A program made the position numbers and the translations under genes. The notes beneath the pieces are model-generated. The model did not search any database. It was given only the letters and a program-made list of their open reading frames with translations, and was not told where the DNA came from. A stretch of 64,000 nucleotides of DNA from Carettochelys insculpta (Eukaryota; Chordata; Testudines; Carettochelyidae), in assembly GCF_033958435.1 (NCBI RefSeq), contig NC_134138.1, forward strand, positions 81,516,298 to 81,580,297. Direction: 5' to 3'. Of this stretch, positions 21,536 through 33,611 are shown piece by piece (the first letter of the stretch is position 1; each line of letters opens with the position of its first letter).

Positions 21536-22696
21536 TAGAATTTGAGCAGATCAGTGTCCATATTATCACCTGACATAACAAGGCTCAAATCACCTGCATC
21601 AGCTGACCAGTTGATACATATGATTTCAGCTTCATTTAATCTTTTAACAGTTGCTACATCAAGAACCCCCAGGCTAATAGTATTTCAAGAAAATAAGTAA
21701 GCTCTTACAACGTTTGCCAGGTTGGGATCTACTGTGAAAAGACAATCCTTCCAAGATTAATCACAAATCTAAACATGTTGGGGTGGTTCAGAACATTCTT
21801 ACAAAAAGCCCATTCAAGTTAAGTGGCAGATGCAGTTCCACCCAATTCAGTTACAAAACAACCAATGGTTCTCAAAGAAAGTGTACTTAGAAATTTTGGT
21901 GGAAGGCTCTTGGAGAACTGACCAGTGTGAATTACAAATTAGGTAAAAGAAAGGCACAGAAATAACAGGCTTTAATAAAGTTAGGTCTAAGCTAGTATTA
22001 GTCCACTTTTCTAGCTGAATCCTGTTAAAAGACCAAACCCTAAGCACTGCTTAAATTAATATGCTGAGCTGGATGGGAGCACAGACACCATGGCAGTGCG
22101 TTCAGTCATGTTGATCTCTGATCTGTGTAAAAAATGCATCTTTCAGAATCGCTAGCACAGTGATTTAATAAAAGCTTCATTAAAAGTATGAGAGTCAAGT
22201 AACGTAACAAATCTGATGTTAAAGATTGACCTGCTCTAATACCCTTAATAATTCATTAGTACAAGACTACTATATTTCATTTAGCTTTTACACAAAACAT
22301 ACCCCCAAGTGTTTTTATAATTGAATCATTCTTGTTAGCATGGTCAGTAAATAATAACCAAGGGCAGCAGAAACAAAAACAATACCTGATGCTTACCAAA
22401 AAAAGTAATGCAATGATGTTGTAACTACAAGATTGGGCAATTATCTCTCTAGTTAGCCATGTTGCCTTTTCCCCCGCCATGTTGTCTGTTTTCAGCACAA
22501 GCGCTTTGTGCCAGGGACAGGGTCCTCTCCCCAAAAAGTACTGCCATGCCAGGGGTGCTACACAAATAACAATAAAAACTTAACAGGCACGAGGAGATGG
22601 AATTCATGCCTGACCCATGTGACTATCTGCTTTTACGTCAGTGAAATGTGTGGACACTTAGCTATGACCAAACATAACTGCTATAGATACCTAAGG
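21536..22696. other. Anonymous A+T-rich DNA, no gene seen
   Basis: Only short unsupported frames. Confidence 0.35.
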
Positions 22697-22704
22697 ATTT
22701 AGAC

Positions 22705-23161
22705 CAGTGGGACTCTTCTTGTGGCCTCCAGATCTCCTGGTTATCCCCCTCCTCCACACATCCCTTGGTCACCGGGGCACCAGAGCCCCACATTTCCTAC
22801 TCCTTCCCTTCCCTCCCAACACTTTCAGAGGTGCCATGAATCATCTGATTCAGACTCCTACCCTTTTCCTCCTCCTCCCTCTCAGAGCTGGAATGCCACA
22901 AATCAGCTGTTTGTGGCATTCCAGCTCTAGAAGGGATGTGGGGAGCAGAGATGGAGCGCAAACCAGGCAAAGTGCTGGGAGGGAAGAAGGAGGAGCCGAT
23001 AAGCATGGAGTTCTGGTTCCCCAGTGTAGAAGAGATATGTGAGGGAGAGGGGCTGCAGGGCCAGAGGTGGAACCCCTGTGGGCTGCAGGCTGCTGTGGCC
23101 CACTGAGGTGAAGGAGGGACACTCCTGCGGCCCACTCACTATTGGTGGTTGCCCATCTCTG
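22705..23161. mobile_element. Non-autonomous hAT-type element, 457 bp
   Basis: Flanked by ATTTAGAC (22697-22704) and ATTTAGAT (23162-23169), an 8-bp target duplication with one mismatch, as expected for hAT. Ends CAGTGGG..TTGTGGCC and the reverse complement CAGAGATGGGCAACCACC are imperfect inverted termini of hAT character. Near the centre sits a perfect 19-bp hairpin (22884-22902 with 22910-22928, 7-base loop). It is pyrimidine-rich on the left and purine-rich on the right. No transposase. Confidence 0.75.
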
Positions 23162-23169
23162 ATTTAGAT

Positions 23170-24662
23170 GGAGTATTGAGATGATGAGGTTTCAAGGCCA
23201 CAAAACAGTGGTCAAGAAATAAAGAGCATGCTGGTCTAAACTGGCATAGTGTACTTGAAATTAACATTGATTTACAGCAAATGAGTCTCTGCTGTAGGTT
23301 GTGAAACACAATAAAAATATGAGGCCCAAGAACAGTATCATGTTAGATTCTAATTGGTTCATACCCGTAGCTTCAGTGCAAAGAGTGGTGCTTAATCTCT
23401 TTGAGTACATTGCTTAGAAAAATGGTGCTCAGGTACTAGCTCAGTACATATACTTAATACAGATCATAGTGGTTCCCAAATTTGGGAGTAATGGTAAAAT
23501 TTACCAGACTAAGAATTGTGCCAGCTAGTACACACCACTGCTCAGTTATCTGCACAGTAGCCTTCCCTGGAGATTGGGGTGGTTTAATTCCCGCTCTCAT
23601 TGATCAAACTGTCCCTCGGAATTGTTAACCAAGTGGAAGTTGGAAGCAACGGTAAAGCAAAGCACTTCCCAGAAACTGTTCAGTAGGGTGGGTAGCAGGG
23701 GCTCTGGAACACAAGTCACAAAAGACGGAGGCACGCAAGCAGCACAGCATTTATTGGCAACAACATTTCCCTGTTTCCAGAGGAACATTTCCAATTTACA
23801 CAATCTATACTTCATAGTACCATGCATTTTGCACACAGTACTTAAGGGATAATCCCTAATGCACTGTAGTATACAAAGCAATAAATGGCTGCTGAGATTA
23901 ATAGGCCAAGCAAAGCTGAGGCATTTAATCAATCTTCAAAAGTGTTTGTTGCCAGCATACTGCAGAGCAAGAGAAAATTATTCCTACCATACTACAGATG
24001 ATAACAAGGAAAAGGGAAAAAATCTTCTCCATGGGTGCTGAGGGTTTGAATTCTTGGTTACCTCCTTCTTTGACAGAACATTGTGATGTGGGGCTTGACT
24101 GGGATTCATAGCCAAACAGAAGAGGATTTTAATGGGCTTTGTGAAAAAGGAGTGGGCTGACTAGACAAATATATTGTCAGGGAGGGTTTCTGTGCCCTTT
24201 GTGGGGGGGATAATGTTATTTTGGGGAAGAGGGGGCTGTGCAGAGTAGCTGAAATACTGGTTTAAGGCAGAAGAACAATAACAACATCTGGATTCTTTCT
24301 TGTGTCAGAGCTTTGCTTGGTGAAGTGGGGCAGGAGGTCTGTGGAAGGTCCTTGATCTTAAGGGCCAACCTCACCACAGATACAACTTAGAGCAGCTGTC
24401 AGACAAGAGAAGCAATGGCACAGATTGGTTTGGGGCAGGAACCATTTGACAGGAGAGAAGGCAAGATGGGGAAGAGGACGCCATAACAGAGTAGCAATCC
24501 CACGTATTGCTTGAGGGAGGGAGCGTGACCCTACATATGTTCAACACAGGTGATCTTCCAAGGGAAGGATGAGCTAGTGAGAGGCATTGTGCTTAAGATG
24601 TTTATTGTGTTCTCAGTTATCTGTACTCTCTCACACTTTACCGATTAAGCAACAGAGAAACA
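23170..24662. other. Anonymous DNA, no gene seen
   Basis: About 23690-23830 might be an old retroelement fragment in antisense (GCATTTATTGGCAACAACAT contains a reversed poly(A) signal), but I cannot assign it. No coding evidence. Confidence 0.3.
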
Positions 24663-25083
24663 GGCTATATCTACACAGGTAGCCTCTGTCAACAGAAGTC
24701 ACTGTTGACGGAGAAACCTTGGCAGGACCTCTCTCGACAGATTGTGTCTAAACATAAAAGCAGCTTGAAAGAGCAAGACGCTGTGTCAACAGAGATCAGC
24801 CAGACTGTCCGGCCCTCTCTCAACAGAACGGCTGACTGGAAGCTCTGCAAACCAGGCTGCCCAGGGAACCAGAAGCCCTCTCTGGCAGCAGAAGTGTCTA
24901 CACGGGCACGCTATTGACAAAACACTGTTGACAGAGATGCTATTCCTGATCCGGGAGAGGTGTAACACTGCCGGCTGAACAGCTGAGTTTTGTTGACAAA
25001 TTTTCAACAGAGTGCTTTAACTGTGTAGCAATTTGGCAAATTTTGTCGACAGAAGCCCAGTTTTTTTGACAGAGGCTGCAGCC
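24663..25083. mobile_element. MITE of the TGTTGACAGA/GTCGACAGA family
   Basis: Starts GGCTATATCTACACAGG and contains many copies of TGTCAACAGA, TGTTGACAGA and TGTCGACAGA in both orientations (24685-25070), ending GACAGAGGCTGCAGCC. Coding-free. The right terminus looks truncated compared with the left. Related copies are at 40453-40673 and 32366-32623. Confidence 0.7.
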
Positions 25084-25240
25084 GTGGCTACACTAGCCCC
25101 CGCCTTTTGAAAGGGGGATGCAAATGAGCCACTTTGGTAGATGCTAATGAGGTGCTGCATATTATGGCAGTACCTCATTAGCATCTGCTGAAGTGGCTTA
25201 TTAGCATATCCCTTTTGAAAGGTGGGGGCTAGTGTAGCCG
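25084..25240. mobile_element. Small palindromic MITE (about 157 bp)
   Basis: Left CGTGGCTACACTAGCCCCC and right reverse complement CGGCTACACTAGCCCCC, each followed by a CCTTTTGAAAGG-like block, ATGCTAATRAG and, at the centre, GTACCTCATTAGCATC mirrored by GATGCTAATGAGGTGC. It abuts the preceding MITE. Confidence 0.78.
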
Positions 25241-27960
25241 TAATGTATTAGAAGCTCTGGAGAAAGTGTCTATGTGTTATATGCTTCACAACTATCACAT
25301 GCGTTGTGAGAGAATGAAACAGAGGACCAGAATTCCCACAACCTGGGGCAGAGGTGTGGGAGAAGGAGTGCTAAATGGATGGAGAAATGTGAAGGGTCAT
25401 CACCAAGCCTGGAGAGCAGGGCAGCTGGAAGGCAGATTCTGGCTTTAAGGAGCAGGTACTTGGCAGCAGGTTGGTACCCTTTGTGTGTGCCTGGAGACAC
25501 TGGGGCATTGGTTGGGCTCTGGGGGTTGGATGCTTAAACCACTTGGGCATCCCAGGGCTTGGTTTCCCTTCACAGCAGTCTGGACTGTAGTCCACAGGGG
25601 AAGCCCAACTGGATCTGTGACAGAATGGTGGCAGCATGTTCTGTGTTTGTCCAGCACCTAGCCCAGGTCCATGACCAAAGGTTCTACATGCTACTAGGAC
25701 ATGATGCAAAATTGTGATAAAAATAAGCTCAGCATAGGGTGTCAGCGATTCACACTCATGGGGCAGGAAGAAGATGGGCAGTAGGGGGTAAGACATCTAA
25801 CAGGAGTTTGTGAAATATGGGTTGCTTTAACTTACATAGATGCATCCTTAATTCTTCGTGGGCCAGACTGAATCTTGGGTCCAGTTGTATGTTGTTCTGT
25901 GAGATTCTGCTACTGCTTTGCTGCTTGACTGCAACAATACTAACAGCTTTGCTGCTATCTTGCTTGCTGACTTAGCCCCAGCTTCGCTTGCCATTTGAAT
26001 CTGCTGCCACCTCTTAACTTTACTGCCTTTTCCCACTCTGAATGTCAAATTTACCTCTTCTCTTGTCCCTTCCTTCTCCCTCACCCAGACCCTTTCCCTT
26101 TCTCCTGGCTCCATCCCCTATGCGTACAAATACACTGTAGCTTCCTCCACCTTCAAAAATCAGGCCCTAGTCTTCATCTGTCTCTCTATGTACTTTACCA
26201 TCTCCCTCTTCCCTTACTTTTCTAAACAGATTTTACATGCCTCAGTTTTTGGATCTCCAATTTGATACACTTTTAAAGGATCGTGACTTTCAGAGATTGG
26301 ATACTAATCAGGCCTGTTGGAGGGACTGAGAGTCAACAGTCACTTTAGAAGATGTTGTCCTTTGATTACTTGGTAAAACATTTTCCAAAGACTTGGGACA
26401 ACTGAATAATAACAAGACTTCCCTGCATTAAGCTCAGATGATTAAAAAGCAAGGGAGGAGGAAATTTCCACTCTTGTTGTAACACCCTGGAGAGTTCACA
26501 ACACATTCTTGTTCTTTAAAACATCAGAGTGAGCAAAAAGAGTAAAATAACAAAGATAATGGTTGTTCATTACAAGGGCTTTAAGGAACAGAATTACTGT
26601 CTTCTAAATTCAAGCGACTCTGACTTTCTGCAACATCTTTGTAATGACTTTCCATTTGTTTACAAAGTGGTTACTAGCACTTTATCAAAGTGGATAATGT
26701 AACGTGCCATCTTTTATTTGTTTTCATCTGTCTGATTGATGTCAGTAGTGTCCAGGGGATATTCTGACATTTGACCCTGGAACTAGGGTTATTTTTTTAA
26801 CTGAGTCTTGTAGTTAATCCAGTAGCAATTAACAATTTGTAATTAATGGAAGTTACAAACAAGATATTTGACCAAAGCTGACTGACTAATCTGAACTGAC
26901 AGTACTGAAAGTTATTTTAGTGGACCAGATGTGAGAAAGGATTAATACTGGTCCTTATTCTGTTCTGATTTACATTGGCTTTAAACTGACCTAAGTCAAA
27001 TGACTTTCAATGAACTTAATCCTGATTTATTCAGGTATAAGTGAAAGTAGAGTCAGACCCATTATATCTTTTCATTAATAAAATTTGCTCTTCAGAAATA
27101 TTTTCAGACTAGAGGTGCCACATACATATTTATCGTGCACAGAATCTGGAACTATAGAATTAGTTGAATATAGTTTATTTCTTCCACTTTGAAGCATATG
27201 CATGCCTATGGGAGTTTTCTGGAGCCAATTAAGTTAATCAGTTCAGAGACTCTTAAGACCAAAGTCAGAGCATATACATTTCTGATAAATAGCTTAAAAT
27301 TATATCTACATTACAGAGTTGCTGGCATTGTTAGTTCACAGCATTTATTACAAATGTTCCCATCAAAAATTACATAAGTTCTGTTGAAGATCTGGGAGGT
27401 AGAAAAGTTCACAGTATGCAAAATGTTTCATTTTGCCATGATGATCAGCAACAAGTTTAAAAGGACATTATCATTTTGGACCCAGAGCCAGCCTTCCCTT
27501 AAAACTATTCTAATGTGCTGAGGAATGTCGTCTAGATTTTAAATAACTATTTTTTATTAACTATCCTATTATGTCGCTGAACAATAATAAAAATAATAAT
27601 AAAACAGTCCTCTGGTTCAATGTTATTTTATGCATGCTTTTTGCTGCATTGCTGCAGAGGTAGCAAGAGTTATCCACGTGTAAAAAAGGTAAGTAAACAA
27701 ATCGGGATCCAATCACCCATTCTTCACTCAGACAAAACTCCCCATTCGTTAAATAGAGGAATGTAGAATAATATTGTAAATTCTTCTGCCAGAGCCCTGT
27801 TAATGTCACTAATTGCATCACAGATACACATGGAAACAAGGAAGAAACCCCCATAGAATTGTCTTGATTTATGTTCATAAGAACCATAGAGAGGCAAAAA
27901 AGAAAAGAAATGATTTTATATATTGACTTTACTGGGAGCTTTGCCTCTGTGGGAATCAGG
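25241..27960. other. Anonymous DNA, possible LTR debris at the left
   Basis: 25260-25680 has a G+C-rich, leader-like look; GATCTGTGACAGAATGGTGGCAG at 25611-25633 resembles the end of an LTR leader with a primer-binding-type GTGGCAG. No gag or pol follows. 25990-26220 is C/T-rich. A+T-rich trinucleotide (AAT)n is at about 27582-27604. No gene recognised. Confidence 0.3.
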
Positions 27961-27966
27961 TCTTTC

Positions 27967-28137
27967 GGCTGTATCTACAATGCAGCAGGAAGTGAACCTA
28001 GGGGCTCGGTTGAGCTTGAGCACCCAAATCACAGCATGCATTGTGCTATTTTTTTGTGTGCTAACTCAAATGACACTAGCATGAGTATGTCTATGCAGGC
28101 TGAGAGGCTCACTCCCAGCTGCAGTGCAGGCATACCC
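27967..28137. mobile_element. Short MITE, about 171 bp
   Basis: Inverted ends GGCTGTATCTACAATGCAG and the reverse complement GGGTATGCCTGCACTGCAG. It contains GAGCTTGAGCACCC and CACTAGCATGAGTATGTCTA words typical of a distinct miniature family. The duplication is not clear. Confidence 0.6.
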
Positions 28138-28139
28138 TG

Positions 28140-29070
28140 TGAGAACAGGTATCCTGTCAGAACTGGGTGAGTCAGTCCTTCTCTAAGCACTTTGAAGAAC
28201 AGCTCTCTGAATCATTCATTCCCACTCCCATCCAGTTTAAATTGCACTTGAATATCTGCAGGGACCGGCCCTGATTCACCTTTGCCCTTCATTCTGGGCA
28301 GCCATCTATGTCAGTGTAAAGGAAATACAATTTTTGCATGTATGACATTACTAAGTCAGAATGGTACATTTATATCTACTGAACAGTGTTTTACACTCAC
28401 TTTACACTGCTGTAAATGCCTACATGATATTCAGGCTGGAGGTGAATTGAACCCATACCTCAGGCTGATTACTAGTGTAAGGAATGTGCCAGCAGGCACT
28501 CAATACTGCTGAATACTTGGGGAATGTGTGCTTCAGAGATCATTTGCATGAAAATGTGAAGGTGTGCATATGTAATGCCATGTAAACAAAGCCTGATGGG
28601 AGCAGGTGAAGCAAAGAGTTTTGTGTATTGTAAACAACATGTTGTTGTAAAGTCACAATTTATGCTAACACCTGGTGTAAGAATTGTGGAGATTCACCAA
28701 TGCTTGAAGTTGTTGTGGGGGTACAGAGCAGTCATCACTGCTATGTAATATATGGATTGCAGAGGGCTCCCTCCATCTAAGCATTGTGAGGGCAAAGGAG
28801 GAGGAGAGATAGTAGCTAAATCAGCTGGCTGGAAGCCTTTTGGCCATGCAGCTGTAAAACTGGTTTGACTAGTTCTCCCCTGCCCCCTCCACTGTTCAAA
28901 GGTGGGCCTAAAGATAGGTCTATAGTTATTCTGTGAGAATCCGCCTTGGTGGATACTGAAATGCTGTGGCTAGGCCCAGATCTGAATGCCACTGAGAGCT
29001 GAAATCACTGGTAACTGAAGCTATGGAGAGCCAGAATCACAGGGTTTTGCCTGCAGCAAAATCCATAAGA
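28140..29070. other. Anonymous DNA
   Basis: No domain-bearing frame. The right part (28900-29070) may be the start of the LTR-type element that follows. Confidence 0.3.
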
Positions 29071-29074
29071 CAGC

Positions 29075-29285
29075 AGCGGGCGAACGGCCGGTAGGAGGAG
29101 TGGCAGATGGCTGGTGGGCATGACTGGTGAATGGCTGGTAGGAGGAGCAGTGGGCAGCTGGCAGGCATGATGAGCAGATGGCCAGTAGGAGAAGCAGCAG
29201 GTGGCCAGCAGGCACGACCGGTGGGCGGCCGATAAGAGAAGCAGAGGGCAGCTAGCAGGCACGACCAGTGGGTGGCCGGTGGGGC
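29075..29285. repeat. Minisatellite, about 47-bp unit, just over four copies
   Basis: The anchor GTAGGAGGAG / GTAGGAGAAG / ATAAGAGAAG recurs at 29091, 29139, 29185 and 29232, spaced 46-48 bp, each preceded by GGCCGG/GGCCAG-type and followed by GGCAGCTGGCAGGCA-type sequence. Open frames across it are repeat-driven. Confidence 0.75.
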
Positions 29286-29299
29286 AGCTGGCAAGGGGG

Positions 29300-29804
29300 G
29301 CAAGTGGAACACCGGACCAGCACAAAGGTGGCATTGCCTCAGGGTCAATGAGGGACTGCATCAGGGTGTTGTGTCAGGGCCTGCACAGACTGGACAGAGT
29401 TGTAAGAGGGGCATTTGAAGTGGGGTACGGAGAGAGTTTGGGTAAATGGATTGGTGGTTTACAGTATTGGACTGGTATTTGCCTGAGAGGTAGAGGACAC
29501 GGCTCAATCCATTTGAGGTGGGACAGTTACTTGAGGGTTGGGTATAAACTCTGGGTGTGGTATTTTCCCAAGCTAATGCCATATGACTTTTCTGCCTCTT
29601 TCATTAAAAGTTTTTTTTTCTACACTCAGACTCTGTGCTTGTGAGTGGGGAAGCGTTGCCTCTCTGAGGTGCCCAGGGGTGTGTGAATTTCCCAGGCTGT
29701 TGGGTGGGGGCTCAAGCTGATTCTATGGGAGATAGATGAAAAGGAACCCCTAGATGTTGAACCCGGACCTGATTACTGCTGACTCCTTCCAGCAGAAGGG
29801 TTAC
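29300..29804 (+). mobile_element. LTR 3' portion (sense)
   Basis: Contains GGTATAAACTCTGGGTGTGG (TATA-like), a poly(A) signal ATTAAA at 29604-29609, then CACTCAGACTCTGTGCTTGTG and the end GCAGAAGGGTTACA. That order (promoter, poly(A) signal, U5-like, CA end) is an LTR, and I recall the sequence as common in turtles. The 5' border is not resolved; the minisatellite 29075-29285 may lie within it. Confidence 0.6.
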
Positions 29805-29984
29805 ACTGGTGTGAATTTCTCTAATGAGACAGGCCCTCAGCCTCCTCCCCTCCCTGTGTAGTTCACTCCCCAGTTGCTTTGTTCAGAACTTTTTCTTCAC
29901 CTTTTACGTACTCTTCCCTGTCCATCGTTTTAGATCTTTTCTTCTTAACCCACTACCTTCTGAGGTGAAATAATTCCCTTCCTA

Positions 29985-30676
29985 CATTTATATTATTAGC
30001 TTCATGGTATTTATGCACATTTCTCGTGTCATCCCTCACAGTCTCTCTTCTAGACTATATACATTTAGTTGCCTTAGCCATTCCTATATGTTTTATTCTT
30101 TAGTCCTGGTACATTTTTAGAATTAATTCTTTGACTCTGCTCTGCATTGGTTAGGCCTCTATTGGAGTACTATGTCCAGTTGTGGGCACCACGTTTTGGG
30201 AAGGATGTTGGGAAATTGGAGAGGGTCCAAAAAAGAGCAACTAAAATGATTAAATGTGTAGAAAATGTGATCTATGAGAGATAATTAGAAGAACTGGGTT
30301 TGTTCAGTTTGGATAAGCAAAGGCTGAGAGGAGACATGATAGCAAATTTCCAGTATCTAAAAGATGATTAAAAGGAAGAGTGAGCAAAATTATTCTCCTT
30401 TGCCTCTGATGGAGGGACAAGAAGTAATAGACTTAAAATGCAGCAGGGGAGGCATAGGTTGGACATGAGGAAAGATTTCCTGATTGTCAGAGTGGTTTAG
30501 CTACTGGACTAAATTACCTAGGGTGGTTGTAGAATCTCCATCATTGGAGATATTTAAGATCAGTTTAGACAAATATCTAACAGAGATGATATAGATGGTA
30601 CTTGGTCTTGCAATAATGGCAGGGGAATGGACTTGATGACCTCTTGAGGTCCCTTCCAGTTCTAGTATTCTATGAT
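29985..30676 (+). mobile_element. CR1 LINE 3' fragment (sense), beside antisense CR1-like debris
   Basis: From 30148 the + strand reads the CR1 C-terminus (LEYYVQLWAPRFG-like, then GLFSLDKQRLRGD-like) with frameshifts, the usual 3' UTR and the end TTCTAGTATTCTATGATTCC at 30660-30679. The stretch 29985-30147 reads like a decayed CR1 in the opposite direction, so the sense copy may have inserted next to or into it. The antisense part is less certain. Confidence 0.72.
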
Positions 30677-30679
30677 TCC

Positions 30680-31240
30680 AGGATTTTTTGCTGCAGTGCT
30701 TTGCATATGCTCTACTTTTATAATAGCAATGTACAAATCAGAACTTCTCACAGAATTCCAGGTATGATTGTACCTGAGCTGTGCAGAATAGTGATATTTC
30801 TAGATTTATTTATGGTTCTCCTTATAGGTACATGCAAGAATGTCTTTGCATTTGATCACAAGAGTGTTACACTGGAATTTGTTGTTTACTTTCCTACTCT
30901 TCAGGAAGGCCCTAATGCACCTCCTAAATAAAGTTAATAGCAGAAGTATTTAACTAATTAAGAAAATAAAGGGCTGAATCACCACAGAGTAAAAATCACA
31001 CAGAGGGAAAGGAACAAAAGGGAAAGTAGCATAAAAGCAGGTTACAACTACTCAAGAGGGTTATGAAGTGAATCAGAGCCTTGTTTATCCATCTGAATGA
31101 ATGGAGATGAGCATAATCTATATTAAAACCTTTGAAAAAGCATGCATTTGAAGCTTTTGGAAAGATTGTTCTGGTTGATGAGGGTACTTCTTTTTCCTGA
31201 GATACAGCACTGCAATGTGGCTTAAAAAATGAGCTGAACA
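30680..31240. other. Anonymous DNA
   Basis: A 95-codon open frame (30644-30931) begins in CR1 tail sequence and shows no domain; not supported as a gene. Confidence 0.3.
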
Positions 31241-31390
31241 GGTATCAGAAGGGTAGCCGTGTTAGTCTGTCTCTGCAAAACAGGGAGAAGTCCAGTGGCA
31301 CCTTATAGGTGAAGAGGGTCTTTGCCCACAAAAGCTTATGCTCCAAAAAATCTGTTAGTCCATAAGGTACCACAGGACTTCTTGTTGTTT
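31241..31390. mobile_element. Short inverted-repeat element, hammerhead-motif family
   Basis: Left arm GAAGTCCAGTGGCACCTTAT and right arm (reverse complement) GAAGTCCTGTGGTACCTTAT flank a centre with TGAAGA, a GGG..GCCC hairpin, CAAA (expected GAAA) and GCTTATGC followed by TC (31310-31343). The last block would form helix III and the cleavage site of a hammerhead. Same family as 10886-11384. Confidence 0.6.
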
Positions 31391-32365
31391 AAGTTGAACA
31401 GGAACTACATCATCAGCAAAGTGTATTTCATATTCATCAGATTGATTTGTTTGATCTTCCACTGCTTACGTAACCATTGTCCACACAGAAAGGGAAAAAA
31501 TAAAACTTCACAAAATGTGAGAGAGGCCCAGAAATTCCTATGTAAATGTGCATCTGGGAAGCATCCTTTTGCAGTAAATTGTTAAAAGAAAATACAATGG
31601 CACTCTGCATACGAGGCAGTGTTTCCATTCTTTTAATTGGTTTTGGAATGGCCTTGAGTCAATGGTAAGCTTGACTTTTTTAGAAAAATGTCATTTGTTG
31701 TGTATGTGGGTACAAAAAAACCAAAGCAAACAAAAAAACCCAATGTCCTAATGAGTGGAAACCACAGTAAATATCTAATAAAAACAAATCAATTACATGT
31801 TGCTAACTCCACCACCAATTAAATACAATCTTGGTAACATTTTTAAAAAGATTTTTTCTGAGCTCAAAGAATGAAACTCTCTGCAAAGTGCACGTATATA
31901 TACATTTTAAAAGCTATGAGCACCCATTCTCAGGGGCTTCTCATGGAAATGCTTGTAACTGGTGGATCACTAATCTGAGGCTGTATAGGTACTATGAATA
32001 ACTAATTTTTTCATTAAATATTCTAACTTCATGCATACTTTACCCTTTAAAGTTATTTTGTAGACTCCAGAATTTGCCACTTTGCTGACAAAACCACTTC
32101 GACTCTCACAGATGGTTCTATGCCAAGCTCTGATTCATCATTTTATTTGGTATAAATCTGTAGTCGGATAGCAACTGAAATGAAAATCAAAGTAAACAGC
32201 ATGTTCAGAGATTTAGGGCAAAAGACCTCTTACTTTCAGTGTTTTCCTTGAAATAATAATCTTTGAATAATTTAGGAGAAGTCACAATAAACAGAAGGAC
32301 TTTTGAATGCTTCCCTGTACTCTGGAGACCAAAGCTGCCTGGATGGTTAATTTTTCTAGATTGCT
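31391..32365. other. Anonymous A+T-rich DNA, no gene seen
   Basis: Only short unsupported frames. Confidence 0.35.
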
Positions 32366-32623
32366 GAGAACTGTCGGCAAAAGATACGCAAATTGTGGAA
32401 CACATTGGCTTATCTCGTGCTGACAGCAATGCCAGGAGAGGCTTCCCCGATATTTGGCCCATTCACATGGACCCAGATGTTGGGAAAACTCCCTCTGCCG
32501 AGACATCCCTCCTTCCTCATGGAATGAGGAAGACAGGGATGTTGGCAGAATGCTCCCAACATGGCAGACTTCTGTCAAGAGACCTCCGGTCTCCCGACAG
32601 AAGCCTGCAGCTTAGACATAGCC
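32366..32623. mobile_element. Decayed MITE of the GTCGACAGA family
   Basis: Repeated CTGTCGGCA, GCCGAGACA, TCTGTCAAGAG and CCCGACAGAAG words, and the right end GCTTAGACATAGCC. The left terminus is not recognisable. No coding. Confidence 0.5.
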
Positions 32624-33282
32624 TGTATAGCTCCACTGTTCAGAAGACAGATTTTCTCAAGAACTTCCAGAAATCTAGAAGTTCAAGTACTGTACGCTGC
32701 CACATCTATACGCCCTCCCCACAAGCCTGCATTCTAATGAGAAAATGGTACTTGACATGAAAAAAAATCTCACAATACCTGGTCTATTGTGCTGAGCTAT
32801 GACAAAGTACCAAGTGACATTGACACTGAACTGTTCTTAGAATCCTTGTACATATGACTCACATTAAAGGACATTAACAGGTCACACAGCATGAAGGGTG
32901 GGATGTTCAAAAGTACTTCCTATTGATATATACCCCAATGAAAACCTATGGGAGTTTTACTATTGTCTTCAAGGGGAGCAACGTTACGCTGGTGCTGAGA
33001 GCGTTTGAAAGTTGCATGCAACATCTTGTAATATTAACAGCGAACCCTTCTCTGTGGGTTCTGCCTTTTAATGATACTGCAGATGGTATGCTGATTCAAA
33101 TCAGGTATAAAGCCAGGGTGAAGTACAAGGTAAGTGTTCAAATCAGGTAGCAGTGAAATCTTAAAACTAGTATTTGTAGATTTAAACCCAAAGGAACGGA
33201 AATCTCAACTAATTTTTTTCCATGTTCATCTGAAAGACCAGCTGTCCTTACAAGCTTTTGGTTGTGGGCACCAATATATGGA
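32624..33282. other. Anonymous DNA
   Basis: No gene or known repeat recognised. Confidence 0.3.
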
Positions 33283-33571
33283 TAACACCCAAAGCTATGC
33301 GGGGCAGGGCCAGGCTGAAGGGCCCCTCAGAGGAAGCCCAGACAAGCAGCAGGGCCTGCAGAGCAATCACGGGCAGCTGGGTGGGAGATGGCTCAGCCTA
33401 ATGAAAGCCAGCTGGCCCCAATGACTGGGCCAATAAGAGGCCTTTAAAACCCTTCACAGGGGGAAGGGCAGGGAGAGAGAGAGTGAGGTGAGCAGAGAGA
33501 CGCCAGGAGCCAGGAGCCAGGAGCCAGGAGCCAGGAGCCAGGAGCCAGGAGCCAGGAGCCAGGAGCCAGGA

Positions 33572-33611
<40 letters not shown>

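Noticed and set aside
29201..29644. 147-codon plus-strand frame
   Set aside because: It begins in a minisatellite and continues through LTR promoter and poly(A) signal sequence, so it is not a gene.
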